Below, piece after piece: positions 50,583 through 61,579 of a stretch of DNA of 64,000 nucleotides (position 1 is the stretch's first letter; every line of letters begins with the position of its first letter). Source of the stretch: Maniola hyperantus (lineage: Eukaryota; Arthropoda; Insecta; Lepidoptera; Nymphalidae); assembly GCF_902806685.2 (NCBI RefSeq), contig NC_048547.1, forward strand, positions 1,364,001 to 1,428,000, read 5' to 3'. The notes under the pieces were generated by a model that saw nothing but the letters and a program-made list of their open reading frames with translations, was not told where the DNA came from and made no database searches. A program made the translations under genes and the position numbers.

Positions 50583-53500
50583 ATGACAACAAATAATCAT
50601 TTAACTTTGTGTGAAAAACTAAAAGGCCGGGAAAACTACTCCACGTGGAGCTTCTCTGTGAAGGCTTTGTTACAGTTAGAAGATCTCTGGGAATGCATCA
50701 ATGATGTCAAGCCGGACCCAAAAAAGGACACAAAGGCAAGATCAAAACTCATTTTATTGATTGACCCCACTCTTTACGTGCATATTAGAGAGGCCGATAC
50801 GGCCAAACAAGTATGGGACAACTTGTCACGGGCATTTGAAGATTCGGGTTTAACTAGGAAAGTAGGACTCCTGAAAGACCTTATTAATACAACTTTAGAA
50901 AATAGTTTAAACGTGGAAGACTATGTAAATAAGATCATGACCTCTGCTCATAAATTGAGAAATATTGGTTTTCAAGTTAATGATGAATGGCTCGGGACAT
51001 TGATGTTGGCAGGGTTACCCGATGTATATAAACCTATGATAATGGGTATTGAAAGTTCCGGTGTAACAATTAGTGCAGATTTGATCAAAACTAAACTTTT
51101 ACAGGAAATTAAATCATCTGACACTACCGCATTTTACACAAACAGCAAAAGTAACCCTCCGAAGCACCAACAGCAGTCAAAGCCGAAGGGACCTAGGTGT
51201 TTCCGGTGTAATAAGCATGGCCATCTGAGCAGAAACTGTTGGTTTAAGAAGAATAACTCTAATAATCATGATTCTAATAATGGATTTATCGCTGCTTTTT
51301 CAGCAACAACCCTAAATGATTCGCAGAGCTGGTACGTGGACTCTGGCGCCTCAATGCACATGACAATGCACCGAAGCTGGCTAGAAGATGAGACGCCTCC
51401 ACCTGTTAAAAGTATAAGGATAGCTGACAATAAAGCATTGTCCGTAGAAAGCTGTGGCAACATCACAATCCCAGTATTCGATGCTGAAGGCCACTCGAGG
51501 AACATTCAGGTTAGAAACGTTATTTATGTACCAGAGCTCAAAACTAATTTAATATCAGTCAGTAAAACTATAAAAAATGGATGTAAAGTGGAGTTTGACG
51601 CATATGGTTGCAAAATATTAAACACAAAAGGTCAAAAGGTAGCAAACGCCACTTTAACAAATGACATGTATAGACTTAATACTGCTTACAAGGAAGGTCA
51701 TGCCATGCCGGCTCTTGCAGAAAGTGATACCTATCTGTGGCACCAGCGTATGGGCCACCTAAACTTTACTGACATAAACAAAATACCTAACTGTACTACT
51801 GGTGTAAAATTGTCTCCGATAAAAGAAGATATAACTTGTATAAGTTGTTTAGAAGGGAAGCAGAGTAGGCAACCTTTTCCAAGTGAGGGCTCCCGGGCAA
51901 CTGAGTTGCTAGAGCTCATCCATTCCGATGTATGTGGACCGATGCAAACAGCAACACTTGGAGGTGCGAGGTACTTTGTCACTTTTATAGATGATTTTTC
52001 ACGTAAAGTATTTGTATATGTAATTAAAAGTAAAGCCGAAGTATTTGAAAAGTTTATTGAATTTAAGAACATGGTAGAAAATCAATTAGAAGGTAAAAGG
52101 ATTAAAAAATTAAGGAGCGACAATGGCCTTGAATATAAAAATAACAATTTTGAAAATTATCTTAAAAAATATGGTATTTTGCACCAAACTAGCAACCCAT
52201 ACACTCCTCAACAGAATGGTTTGAGCGAAAGAATGAATAGAACTATTATTGAACGCGCCAAATGTATGATATTTAATGCTGAATTACAGAAAAACTATTG
52301 GGGTGAAGCTGTGGTTACAGCAGCACACATCATCAACCGTTCGCCAACCAGATCGCTCTCTTACATCACGCCTGAGGAGGTGTGGACTGGCAAGCAGCCA
52401 GATTTAAGTCACATGAGGATTTTTGGGTGCAAGGCCATGGTGCACATACCAAAAGAACGTCGCCAAAAGCTTGATGCTAAATCACGTGAGTTAATTTTTG
52501 TTGGATACAGCAACTGTGTAAAGGGCTACCGTTTTATAGACCCCCAGAGCAAACAGGCAATAACTAGTAGAGATGTTGTATTCCTGGAGTCCACTGTAAA
52601 AGGAAATAAAATTAATAATAAAGTAAATGATTTAGCAATAGAAAACAATACATTACAAAATAAAAATGTTAATTTATCAAAGGAAAAAGTAAATAAAAAG
52701 CAAGATACATCAAACTCACCATCAGATACTATTTATGTACCATTATTTGACGAAGATACAGAAGAAGAGAGAAGTCAGCCTGATGATAAAATTGATGAGT
52801 CAACGTCCTCACACCAAGATTCAAGTCAATCATCAGACTATACTAATCCTGATGATGAAACGTACATACCTGAAGAAAGTTTCAACACTCCTATACATGT
52901 GAACATTCGGTCTCGGCGAAATGTGGTACACAAGGAAGACACTATATCACCTCCTCCTTCTTCTTATATATGCATGAACAGTGAATCAGCAATGAGCATT
53001 TTAGACAGTGACCCACAATCCCTCACCGAAGCTCTACAAAGCAGTAATGCAGCGTTGTGGAAAGTAGCGATGAATGAAGAATATCAGTCATTGTTGAATA
53101 ACAACACATGGATTCTTGTAGATTTACCTAAAAATAAAAAGGCTATACCTTGTAAATGGGTATTCAAGACCAAAACTGATGAGGAGGGCAAGGTATTCAG
53201 GTACAAAGCTAGACTTGTTGTGAAAGGCTACTGTCAAAAGAAAGGCATAGACTACCATGAAATCTATGCTCCAGTGGTACGCTACTCTTCAATGAGGTAT
53301 GTCATTGGCTTGGCAGCTAAATATAGTTTAAAAATTTACCAAATGGACGCTGTCACTGCCTTTCTACAAGGGGACATAGAAGAAGAAATATACATGTCAC
53401 AACCGCCATGTTTTGTGGAAGGCGACAAAGTCTGTTTATTACAGAAGTCAATATATGGCTTAAAGCAGGCGAGTAGACAATGGAATAAAAAATTAAATAC

Positions 53501-54581
53501 AGCTCTCCTTGAAATAGGTATGTTTCGCTCTAAAGTTGATCCTTGTATATACTATAGAATAATTGATAAAGAAGATATGTTATTTATAACCGTTTATGTT
53601 GATGATTTACTTTATATATTTAACAAAGAAGATACAGCCTCTATGATAAAGAAAAAATTAAATGAAAAATTTCATATGAAGGACTTGGGCGTAGCGAAAC
53701 GGTGCATTGGCTTCAGAATAAATCAAAACAATATTCAAAATGAAATATCATTGGATCAATCTCTATACATAGAAAGAATACTTAGTCGATTTAATATGAG
53801 TGATTGTAAATCTGCATACACACCTTGCGATGCCAATGTGCAACTAAAGAAAGCTGATAGTAATGAAGAAATATTAAGGAATATTCCATATCAAGAAGTG
53901 ATTGGATGTCTGTTGTATCTATCACAAGGAACCAGACCTGACATTGCTTATACAGTCAATATGTTAAGTAGATACAATAATAGCCCAACATCTCAACACT
54001 GGATTGCAGTCAAAAGAGTACTTAGATATTTAAAAGGAACTTTGAATACCAAACTTACCTTCAAGAAAAATGATTGCAACATTGTGGGCTACTGCGACGC
54101 AGACTGGGCTACTGATGTAGAAGACAGGAGATCATGTTCTGGATATGTATTTTTGTTTCAGGGTGCTGCAATAAGTTGGTGCTCTAAAAAACAGCCAACT
54201 ATTGCTTTATCTAGTACAGAAGCTGAGTACATGTCATTGGCCACTGCTATACAGGAAGCTATTTGGTTAAAGCAGCTGGAAACAGATTTTTGGCCTCATC
54301 TTTCAGGTACACCTATCTCTGTTTACTGTGACAATCAAAGTGCCATTAGTATTTCAGGGAATGACGCATACCATACAAGAAGCAAGCACATTGATGTCCG
54401 CTACCACTTCATAAGAGAGAGGGTGACAAGCAAGCAGGTTTCCGTACTTTACAAGAGCACACAGGACATGGTGGCTGATGTTCTCACAAAGGGTCTGCAC
54501 CGGCCTAAGCACCTACAATTCACCAAGGCAATGGGTCTGCGTTCAGAGGAGGGTGTTGGTGAAATGGAACGCAGCCCATAA
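50583..54581 (+). CDS. Copia gag-pol polyprotein
   Basis: 1332 aa in one frame, typical of Copia, where gag and pol are not separated. In order: a gag domain (about 10-180), a zinc knuckle from C206 (CFRCNKHGHLSRNC), an aspartic protease with D253 in WYVDSGASMHM, and the GAG-pre-integrase zinc region (WHQRMGH ... CISC). The integrase has D449, D513 and E549 (DD35E). The reverse transcriptase core is at YVDD 1005-1008 and RNase H has D1172 in GYCDADWATD. All catalytic residues I can locate are present. The start Met is 36 bp after the 5' LTR. The stop lies 28 bp inside the 3' LTR, so the last residues are encoded by the LTR and include the polypurine tract. Confidence 0.97.
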   Translation: MTTNNHLTLCEKLKGRENYSTWSFSVKALLQLEDLWECINDVKPDPKKDTKARSKLILLIDPTLYVHIREADTAKQVWDNLSRAFEDSGLTRKVGLLKDLINTTLENSLNVEDYVNKIMTSAHKLRNIGFQVNDEWLGTLMLAGLPDVYKPMIMGIESSGVTISADLIKTKLLQEIKSSDTTAFYTNSKSNPPKHQQQSKPKGPRCFRCNKHGHLSRNCWFKKNNSNNHDSNNGFIAAFSATTLNDSQSWYVDSGASMHMTMHRSWLEDETPPPVKSIRIADNKALSVESCGNITIPVFDAEGHSRNIQVRNVIYVPELKTNLISVSKTIKNGCKVEFDAYGCKILNTKGQKVANATLTNDMYRLNTAYKEGHAMPALAESDTYLWHQRMGHLNFTDINKIPNCTTGVKLSPIKEDITCISCLEGKQSRQPFPSEGSRATELLELIHSDVCGPMQTATLGGARYFVTFIDDFSRKVFVYVIKSKAEVFEKFIEFKNMVENQLEGKRIKKLRSDNGLEYKNNNFENYLKKYGILHQTSNPYTPQQNGLSERMNRTIIERAKCMIFNAELQKNYWGEAVVTAAHIINRSPTRSLSYITPEEVWTGKQPDLSHMRIFGCKAMVHIPKERRQKLDAKSRELIFVGYSNCVKGYRFIDPQSKQAITSRDVVFLESTVKGNKINNKVNDLAIENNTLQNKNVNLSKEKVNKKQDTSNSPSDTIYVPLFDEDTEEERSQPDDKIDESTSSHQDSSQSSDYTNPDDETYIPEESFNTPIHVNIRSRRNVVHKEDTISPPPSSYICMNSESAMSILDSDPQSLTEALQSSNAALWKVAMNEEYQSLLNNNTWILVDLPKNKKAIPCKWVFKTKTDEEGKVFRYKARLVVKGYCQKKGIDYHEIYAPVVRYSSMRYVIGLAAKYSLKIYQMDAVTAFLQGDIEEEIYMSQPPCFVEGDKVCLLQKSIYGLKQASRQWNKKLNTALLEIGMFRSKVDPCIYYRIIDKEDMLFITVYVDDLLYIFNKEDTASMIKKKLNEKFHMKDLGVAKRCIGFRINQNNIQNEISLDQSLYIERILSRFNMSDCKSAYTPCDANVQLKKADSNEEILRNIPYQEVIGCLLYLSQGTRPDIAYTVNMLSRYNNSPTSQHWIAVKRVLRYLKGTLNTKLTFKKNDCNIVGYCDADWATDVEDRRSCSGYVFLFQGAAISWCSKKQPTIALSSTEAEYMSLATAIQEAIWLKQLETDFWPHLSGTPISVYCDNQSAISISGNDAYHTRSKHIDVRYHFIRERVTSKQVSVLYKSTQDMVADVLTKGLHRPKHLQFTKAMGLRSEEGVGEMERSP
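54544..54553 (+). promoter_or_regulatory. Copia polypurine tract
   Basis: AGAGGAGGG immediately before the 3' LTR, overlapping the coding frame. It would prime plus-strand synthesis. Confidence 0.7.
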
Positions 54582-54723
54582 TGTAAACGTTTTGACACTT
54601 CGCTCTGTTCTCTTTGATTTTATGTCTCCGCCGCGTATAATGTGTTTTTTGTAAAATCCTATTTAAATCAGATAATTAAACAAGTTTAACTAGTTCAAAA
54701 CCCGACTTTAATTCAGACTTTCA
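54554..54723 (+). repeat. Copia 3' LTR
   Basis: 170 bp, identical to the 5' LTR and followed by the CCGTT duplication. Confidence 0.95.
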
Positions 54724-54969
54724 CCGTTGCTATAAAATAAAACTTTATTATAGTAACTATACAAAGCAACCAGGCAGAAACAAATTCAGCCGCGGCTTAT
54801 AGGTATCTACCTGGAAAATAAATCGTACCCTGTACAGTGTACTGTGCAAACTGTAGGACGTAAATAGTGCGTCCGCAGACGTCCGAGAAATATCTCACAA
54901 GTCGACTGTGTACACCTATCAGTCGCGGCTGTCAGCCGCAGCTTACGGACGCGTCACATAGTTTGTTGC

Positions 54970-55165
54970 ATGCTTAACTGGTTAAAATAGACAACACATA
55001 GCATTCAATATGCAACGCCAGCCCTCCTACTACTAAACATGCAGGAAAAGCCAGCCATCAAGCAAGCAATACGCACCACCACCCCCAAAACACACACACG
55101 TTTTGCTCCGACACCGAAGCATCCTCAGGAAATTTAGATCTTACAAAGCATAATTGCAAAATTAC
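54970..55165 (-). repeat. GGTGCTCCGGTGTCGGGCG repeat, inverted copy
   Basis: On the minus strand: CCTGAGGATGCTTCGGTGTC, GGAGCAAAACG, then GTG-rich sequence, homologous to 41030-41225. Confidence 0.6.
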
Positions 55166-55606
55166 ATTATGTGATTAATGGAAATGGGTCACGCCCCTCA
55201 GCAATGAGAACCACAAGTTACGACTATATTATAAGGAAAGAAAGACGATTGTACCACTATTAAAATTTTACTTTTGTGTTTTTCTTTTTATGATGGTGTA
55301 CAATAAAGCATATTTCAATTTCAAGACGATACAAAGTCCAAAAGGAAATGTCGTACCGCAAAACAATGGAAACGTGTATCCCACAAGAAATATAGCGGGA
55401 AAGGATCTCCGCAAAAGCTCGCAAATTTCGTCATCAATTATAATTATTAGGGAGCGCGCGGCGGCGGCGGTAATTGAGTTTTATAAATGGCGACGTCATA
55501 AACGCGACGTGACGTATGTCATCGTGGAAACAGATCGTCTCTTCCCGTGCGTAATCTAATTAATTATGAAATATGTTGTCCACATGTTTATAATAATATA
55601 TTATTC
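55166..55606. other. No gene recognised
   Basis: An 89-codon plus frame (55290-55559) has no recognisable similarity and looks like chance. The patch at 55440-55510 is GC-rich. Confidence 0.4.
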
Positions 55607-55884
55607 ATCATGATCAACCCATCGCCGGCTCACTACAGAGCACGGGTCTCCTCTCAGAGTGAGAAGGGTGCGGATTGGTAGACTCCACACACCTTTGAGA
55701 ACATTTTGGAGAACTCTCCGGCATGCAGGTTTCCTCACGTATGACGATGTTTTCCTTCACCGTTAAAGCAAGTGATATATTTTAATTACTTAAAACGCAC
55801 ATAACTCCGAAAAGTTATTGGTGCGTGCCCGGGATCGAACCCCCGACCTCCGATTAGAAGGCGAACGTCCTAACCACTAGGCTA
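55607..55884 (-). mobile_element. SINE-1, full length
   Basis: The tRNA-like head is at the right and the tail 'tcatgatcaacccatcgccg' at the left. Part of the middle present in other copies is deleted. Confidence 0.8.
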
Positions 55885-56059
55885 ATAATATTATTATAAT
55901 GAATAAATATCACATAGCTAAAGTGTTATATTTTTAGAGTTCCGTAGAAAACAAGGAACACTCTTATAGTTTAGCAGTCCAGGCCGTCGATCTGTCTGTG
56001 TGTTACAGTCATTTACAAAATAAACAGTAAAAGCTGTGAAGTTGATATTTAGCACAGAG

Positions 56060-56247
56060 ACAACTTCGTCCGCGTGGATATAGGTTTTTAAATCCTGTGG
56101 GAACTCTTTAATTTTCCGGGATAAAAAGTAGCTTACTGCACTCTCCAGGTCTTTAACTATGTTCATGCAAAAAATCACGTCGATCCGTTGCTCCGTTGCG
56201 GCGTGATTGAAGGACAAACGAACAAACACACTTTCGCATTTATATGG
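56060..56247 (-). mobile_element. HelB copy
   Basis: 'acttcgtccgcgtggatata', 'ttttccgggataaaaagtag', 'tccgttgctccgttgcggcg' and the end 'actttcgcatttatatggga'. A HelB 3' scrap in the other orientation (56312-56368) ends CATAATCTAG. Confidence 0.65.
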
Positions 56248-56368
56248 GACGTTGTAATTGTGAAAAAAAAAATTAGGGTATCTCTCATTATCTGTTTTTT
56301 GCGGATTCTTCCCACACAATTTTTAAAAGACCTAAATCCACGTGGACGAAGTTGCTGGCATAATCTAG

Positions 56369-56570
56369 TCTAAATATATAAAAGGAAAAGGTGACTGACT
56401 GACTGACTGAGTGATCTATCAACGCACAGCTCAGACTACTGGACGGATCGAGCTGATATTTGGCATGCAGATTACTGTTATGACGTAGGCATCCGCCAAG
56501 AAAGCATTTATGAAAATTCAAGCCCTAAGGGGGTGAATTAAGGGTTTGAAAAGTCGCGAGCATTAGCTAG
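56369..56570 (+). mobile_element. HelA copy directly after a HelB CTAG
   Basis: Begins TCTAAATATATAAAAGG at the T that follows the HelB 3' CTAG, and ends CATTAGCTAG. The 3' hairpin region is shortened. Confidence 0.75.
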
Positions 56571-56887
56571 TTCTCAATAAAAGGCTGAATCGATATCGAG
56601 TAAACAAAGTATATTCTTCGTCTGCCGGCACTTATTGCTCATAACTCTGTGTTATCGAGGGCAGTCTTCTTTGAAATCTTCCTACATAAGCATTTCATAA
56701 ATCTTGGCCGCAGATCATAGAACAACGGATACGGCAATATAGGGGTAGCTGCCTCACTACGTTGGTAGAGGAACTGAATTCCTATTTGAAGTACCTATTT
56801 CTATTGCCGCTATAACAACAAATCTAAATTTTATAATTTTTATAGTGTTTTTACCTACACTTGAAGGAAATTTCTAAAATTAATCTA

Positions 56888-56930
56888 ATTATTTAGATTT
56901 GTTAAAATTATTTAACAAATCTAAATAATT
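56888..56930. repeat. Perfect AT-rich palindrome, 20-bp arms
   Basis: Arms AATTATTTAGATTTGTTAAA and its complement around a 3-4 base centre. The right arm overlaps the start of the next HelA copy. Confidence 0.8.
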
Positions 56931-57134
56931 ATATAAAAGGTGAGCTGATTGACTGATCTATCAACGCGCAGCTCAAACTACTGGACGGATCGGGCTTAAA
57001 TTTGGCATGCAGATAGTTATTATGACGTAGGCATTCGCTAAGAAAAGATTTTTGAAAATTCAACCCCTTAGGGGGTGGAATAGATGTTTGAAATTTGTGT
57101 AGTCCACGCGGACGAAGTTGCGAGCATAAGCTAG
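56920..57134 (+). mobile_element. HelA copy
   Basis: Begins TCTAAATAATTATATAAAAG after an A with only one or two GACT units, and ends CATAAGCTAG before T. Confidence 0.75.
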
Positions 57135-57147
57135 TAATTATTATATA

Positions 57148-57573
57148 CTAGCTGCCCTGGCGAACTTCGTACCGCCAAACAGTCGGTTCTATTTCAGGAT
57201 TTTTTTTAATTTTTCTTTCCGTAGGAACCATCCTCGTACTTCAAAGAATATTATGAAAAAAGAATTAGCGAAATCGTTTCTGCTGTTCTTGTGATTTGCG
57301 ATCAGCAACACATTTAGCGATTCATCTATATATAAAAGGAAAAGGTGACTGACTGACTGAATGACTGACTGACTGACTGATCTATCAACGCACCGCTCAA
57401 ACTACTGGACGGATCGGGCTGAAATTTGGCATGCAGATAGCTATTATGACGTAGGCATCCGCTAAGAAAGGATTTTTGAAAATTCAACTCCTAAGGGGGT
57501 GAAAAAGGGTTTTGTAATTTTGTAGTCCACGCGGACGAAGTCGCGAGCATAAGCTAGTTTTTATATATAGAGA
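57148..57573 (-). mobile_element. HelE copy carrying a nested HelA
   Basis: The plus strand reads CTAGCTGCCCTGGCG to ATATATAGAGA before T. Without the nest it is 193 bp and matches the intact HelE at 24734-24930 across the insertion point. Confidence 0.85.
57325..57557 (+). mobile_element. HelA copy nested in HelE
   Basis: 233 bp, TCTATATATAAAAGG to CATAAGCTAG. It is inserted exactly between the A of GCGATTCA and the TTTTTATA of the HelE host, with no duplicated base. Confidence 0.92.
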
Positions 57574-57905
57574 TATTCAAATTAATATCTTTCTCATTGC
57601 CGCATCAACGCAGCTTCACTCCAAGTTTTTATCGTCACTTATCAGCCGGGCCATGCCTCCGGCAATAACCGTTAATATTAACGGCTCCAACAATAACACT
57701 TGAATTTACAACGTTATTACCGTTAAGTAGAAGGACAAGGTGTCTCTGAGACCGTAAATCTGATAACAGCTCACTCATAATTGACAAGTGTACGAGTTAC
57801 TTGATAAGTTTAATGTGACAGCTTACAACTTATTAGGGATCGATGCGGCAATATGTGTTAGTACATTCATGTGCTGTTGTAAATAGTACAAACTAGCTTA
57901 ACTTG

Positions 57906-58111
57906 TTATACATATCTTACACCCGACTGTACTCATCGGCTGGCTCGGCGATGAAGATCAGCGAGAACTGTCGGGAGACGATCTACAGCTGTCTCCCCCC
58001 CTCCCCCGTGCGCGAACTGACTCCATGAAAAATGACCCCGGATGGGTTCGAAACTAGTCGGGCTAACGTCGACTAAATACGTGAGTACAGCCGGGTGTAA
58101 GATATGTATAA
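57906..58111. mobile_element. 206-bp inverted-repeat element with CTAGTCGGGCTAACGTCG
   Basis: The ends are inverted repeats of about 28 bp with one or two mismatches (left TTATACATATCTTACACCCG, right its complement). The interior contains a C-rich run and 'atgggttcgaaactagtcgg'. A partial copy lies at 18835-19010. Confidence 0.7.
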
Positions 58112-58384
58112 TATGGAAATCACTCACGATAGTTTAAACGCTAAAATAGCTTAACTTGCCCCGGCTTCGCTGAATGATTTACTGACTGACGTAGCTTTAT
58201 GACAAATACCAATAAGTAAATACATTGAGTAAAGCCTACCTGAATATTGGCAACTATATCAAAGCAAAACAGTAATATTATAACCAAAGTTCAGACTTCA
58301 CATTGAATTTATCAAATAATCGCAGAAAAACTCTACTGAAACTGATACCTTTTTGACAGAACTCTAAAGAAGTACCTATAACGC

Positions 58385-58538
58385 GTAAAATTTAACTCCT
58401 CACGCACCATTTTAACTTTTTGTGTCAAATTTCATGTCAAAAGTACGATTTTAGTCCAATATTTTAAAGGTGAACCGTACTTTTGACATGACAGTTGACC
58501 CATAGAGTTAAAAAGGCGCGTGAGGAGTCATTTTGTAC
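58385..58538. mobile_element. 154-bp foldback MITE
   Basis: The outer arms GTAAAATTTAACTCCTCACG / complement and inner arms 'catgtcaaaagtacg' / 'cgtacttttgacatg' pair over most of the element. Confidence 0.75.
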
Positions 58539-58539
58539 G

Positions 58540-59150
58540 GATTGTACATAATATTAAAAATAGATTTTCTCGAAATAGGAGAACAATAAAATACATGACA
58601 CAATAGTTTCAAAAGAATAGTTGGAAGAAACAACCGTAATTCATATGAAAACAAAAATACACAAAAAGAAATGCAAAAGAATGGAAGAAATGTAATGTCA
58701 CATGTTATATCACATACATACTTGATTTTATTACTATACGCAACAGTTAAATCATTGAATTGAACACATAGGTCAGCGAACTCAATAACAAAACAGACAG
58801 GGCAGTCAATTTGTCAAATAACCAATCAATCTTGGGATAAAAGAAAGAAAAGAAAGAATATTAAAGCAGCCGCGTTAGAACATCAGACACTAATTAGAAA
58901 CAAAGCGTTATTTAGAGGAGCAAAAAAACAATATGACAATGAAAAACGATCTAAAGGGCGTATTCTTTCAAATTAATTCCTAAGAGGCAACAATTTGTCT
59001 TCCCCGTTAATGTAGCTTTTATAAACTACGATCACGACACATGAGACTCTTAAGTCTTGAACGCTAGCCATTGTTCACTATATATACTGTTAGCGTTGTG
59101 CTTTCTTGGAACAATTATTCAATGGGTTTCCATATTTTTTATATAGAATC
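58540..59150. other. No gene recognised
   Basis: A-rich sequence without repeats or ORFs I can name. Confidence 0.4.
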
Positions 59151-59151
59151 T

Positions 59152-59250
59152 TAGCTGGACATAGGTTTCTTGTAGGACTTTTATACGGAACGGTCTTGCG
59201 CCACCTGAATCCAGCAGCTTCCTGCAACTAGTATGATCTTAGCTACCTGC
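59152..59250 (-). pseudogene. RTE LINE 3' scrap
   Basis: 'gctggacataggtttcttgt' and 'ggtcttgcgccacctgaatc' match the RTE ORF end. Confidence 0.6.
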
Positions 59251-59660
59251 TATAAACAAATAATATACAACAAACAAGATAATATAATACGATAAATAGC
59301 AAAAACAGCCAGGGAAATAAGATCTACCTTGACTTACACCTACAATCTACATACATAGCTTGACAAATTATACATCAAAATACACCATAGGTACACCATT
59401 TAGAATAATACAGTAATCTAAATAAACATTAGTTACTGGTCCTTTACACGTTTTAGAAGGTAGAAAAGATTCACTTAAACGTTTACAGCATGAGGTTGAG
59501 AGCATCAAACCCTTTAGTTAAATCTAATTGCAAGAGTCTTTGTTTTAAAGAATACTTACTTGTATTATGTACCTTTACTAATAATTACACTAGCTCTTTG
59601 AACATTTGTCATTCTAAAATTTGGTTGAACGTTAAAGCGTGTGTTTTTGTCATACTAGAA
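59251..59660. other. No gene recognised
   Basis: AT-rich. A 71-codon frame at 59490 has no similarity I know and runs into the MITE. Confidence 0.4.
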
Positions 59661-59662
59661 AG

Positions 59663-60004
59663 AGAGCCAGCGCGTGCTAGACCTTCGGTATTTTATAAAA
59701 GCTGAAATTTTCCCTGCAAATTGTCCCCAACACTGGAAAGACATTTGTTTTGATGTTTGTTTGGATCATGGTGGCTTTGGGAGATAACAGGTAATAAAGG
59801 TGTAAAAAATATAAAGTCTAATTTTTTTATAATTTCTTCGAAATAGTATTAGAAATCACGTCATGTCGTGCCAGACACCCTTAACTTTTAAACTTTAATG
59901 GTTTCTGGCAGGGGATTGCCACCATTCCTCCCACTGTTGGGGACAATATGCAGAGAAACTTTCAGCTTTTATAAAATAACGAAGATCTATCACGCGCTGG
60001 CTCT
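59663..60004. mobile_element. 342-bp MITE with about 70-bp TIRs
   Basis: The arms AGAGCCAGCGCGTG... and ...CACGCGCTGGCTCT extend about 70 bp inward to 'attgtccccaaca' / 'tgttggggacaat', with about 200 bp of unrelated interior. A shortened copy lies in intron 1 of the SLC22 gene (32337-32435). Confidence 0.85.
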
Positions 60005-60009
60005 TAGTC

Positions 60010-60416
60010 CATAATATTTAATTGAACCAGAAATAAAAATCGCATCGTAACATAGTCGTACATTGTAAAACATTTCTCACAAGATTAAGAGAGCTCGTGA
60101 AAAAACCGACAAGAAATATTCCCCTTAATAGCTTAACTTTTCATCTGCTAACGAATTAACAAGCGCCCTCAGCGCAAATAAACACTGATTAATGGCCGCC
60201 ATTCATTCTGAAAAAAAACGCTTTTATAAATGCACGCGAGTGCTCTCGTTTTCAGCTGTTAAGTATACACAAATATCCTAATGGCTTCTGAAAGAGTTGT
60301 ACCTACTGTTAGATGGAAAATGTTGATAGTTTATACACGGCCTAACGCTCTCTGAAGTTTTCTATAAGAGTTCTATGCTTTGGCGGTCTCTGCGGACTCT
60401 GTTAGAGCTTTATTTT
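60010..60416. other. No gene recognised
   Basis: Nothing I can assign. Confidence 0.4.
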
Positions 60417-60474
60417 CTTTTTTAATTGAGATACAAGTTAGCCCTTGACTGCAATCTTACTTGGTGGTAAGTGA
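60417..60474 (-). mobile_element. SINE-3 tail fragment
   Basis: 'acaagttagcccttgactgc' and 'ttggtggtaagtgat', cut at the start of the next MITE. Confidence 0.6.
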
Positions 60475-60584
60475 TACAACGAACCAAAGGCTTAATTTGC
60501 TATAATCTGCTGAAACAGATGAAATCTGCACGGTGCAACATCTGTTTCAGCGGATTAAAGCAAATTAAGACTTTGGTTCATTGT
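60475..60584. mobile_element. 110-bp palindromic MITE
   Basis: The arms ACAACGAACCAAAGGCTTAA... / ...GACTTTGGTTCATTGT pair over about 45 bp each. A half copy lies at 41228-41288. Confidence 0.8.
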
Positions 60585-60648
60585 ATATCATGGATTTCCG
60601 CAAAGTAACGCCTGCTTCTATACAACATAATTTAACATACTAAGTATG

Positions 60649-60793
60649 CAGTGGCGTGCAGGTCTTAGAGGCATAGATGCACTGCTTACCCCAGTTGTAA
60701 TAGCTCAATGTATATTTTTCATGATGACCTGCCAGTAAACAGGTTCCTACCTAACTAATGCCTACCCTGGCTTCAAACCCTGTGCACGCCACT
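60649..60793. mobile_element. hAT-like MITE, CAGTGGCGTGCA family
   Basis: The inverted counterpart of 19973-20124 with the same ends. Here no clean 8-bp duplication is visible. Confidence 0.7.
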
Positions 60794-60799
60794 ATGTGA

Positions 60800-61575
60800 T
60801 CAAAATGAGAATGTTTCACCTCATATAATATAATCAGGTACCTAATACCAGCCTAATACCTATGCATAATACTTAAATATTCTATTGTTTATAATTTAAA
60901 AATGTTTCTATTGTCTAAAAGCACCTCTTCGTAAGATTTACGCCACCTATTTTAGTTAAGTAGGTACTAAGACCTAAGTTCAAGTTAAGTATTCTAAAAA
61001 TAAAACTTATAAACCATGTCGTAAAATAACCTGCTACATTTTAAGTCGGTCAATGAAGTGTGAACGACCTAATAAATAACTGAACCGATAACATCGTCAG
61101 TAACAACTAAACAAGTAATTTACACCGTTCGACATCGTTCGCCGATAACGCCAGTACGCTTAGTACGACATTTTATCACACGAGTAGATTTTATGTCTCA
61201 TCAACGTTGATAGTATTCGAGTGTCGAAATACTTCCGCGTTATAGTAAACTGGATCTTCAATGCCTTGTTTTAAAGCTCAAGTTTGTCTACACATCTACA
61301 GCCAGCGCTCCAAGCGGAAAAGTTGCGAAATTAAAATTGAATTTTTGACTTCAATTCAAGGCTCTTTAGGTCCATTTTACTTTGATGGTATTGTATTTCG
61401 AGTCTCGAATTCTAGCAACGTTTGGTGTGACGTAAACTCTTATACTACGGGTACAGATATACATAGTTATTTGTTACTTCACGATTTATTTACACAAACT
61501 ATCGTCTGCTTATCTTAATTGATTGTTTCTGTCGATGACCTTATGTCGCATAAGACACTGAAACATCGATTTATC
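60800..61575. other. No gene recognised
   Basis: An 85-codon plus frame at 61261-61518 has ordinary composition but no similarity I recognise and no splice context. I do not call it a gene. Confidence 0.4.
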
Positions 61576-61579
61576 AGTT

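Larger units (their letters stand above)
50378..54723 (+). mobile_element. Complete Copia LTR retrotransposon
   Basis: 4346 bp. The two 170-bp LTRs are identical by base-by-base reading. The 5-bp target duplication CCGTT stands on both sides (50373-50377 and 54724-54728). One uninterrupted gag-pol frame fills the interior. Identical LTRs and an intact ORF mean a recent insertion, probably still competent. Confidence 0.97.

Noticed and set aside
5309..57557. Regularly repeated GACT/GTCA arrays as a possible CRISPR-like or satellite structure
   Set aside because: Each array lies at the same place in a dispersed element with Helitron ends; there are no spacers, and the organism is an insect.
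61261..61518. 85-codon ORF as a possible small gene
   Set aside because: No recognisable domain, no splice or promoter context, and length within chance expectation for this sequence.
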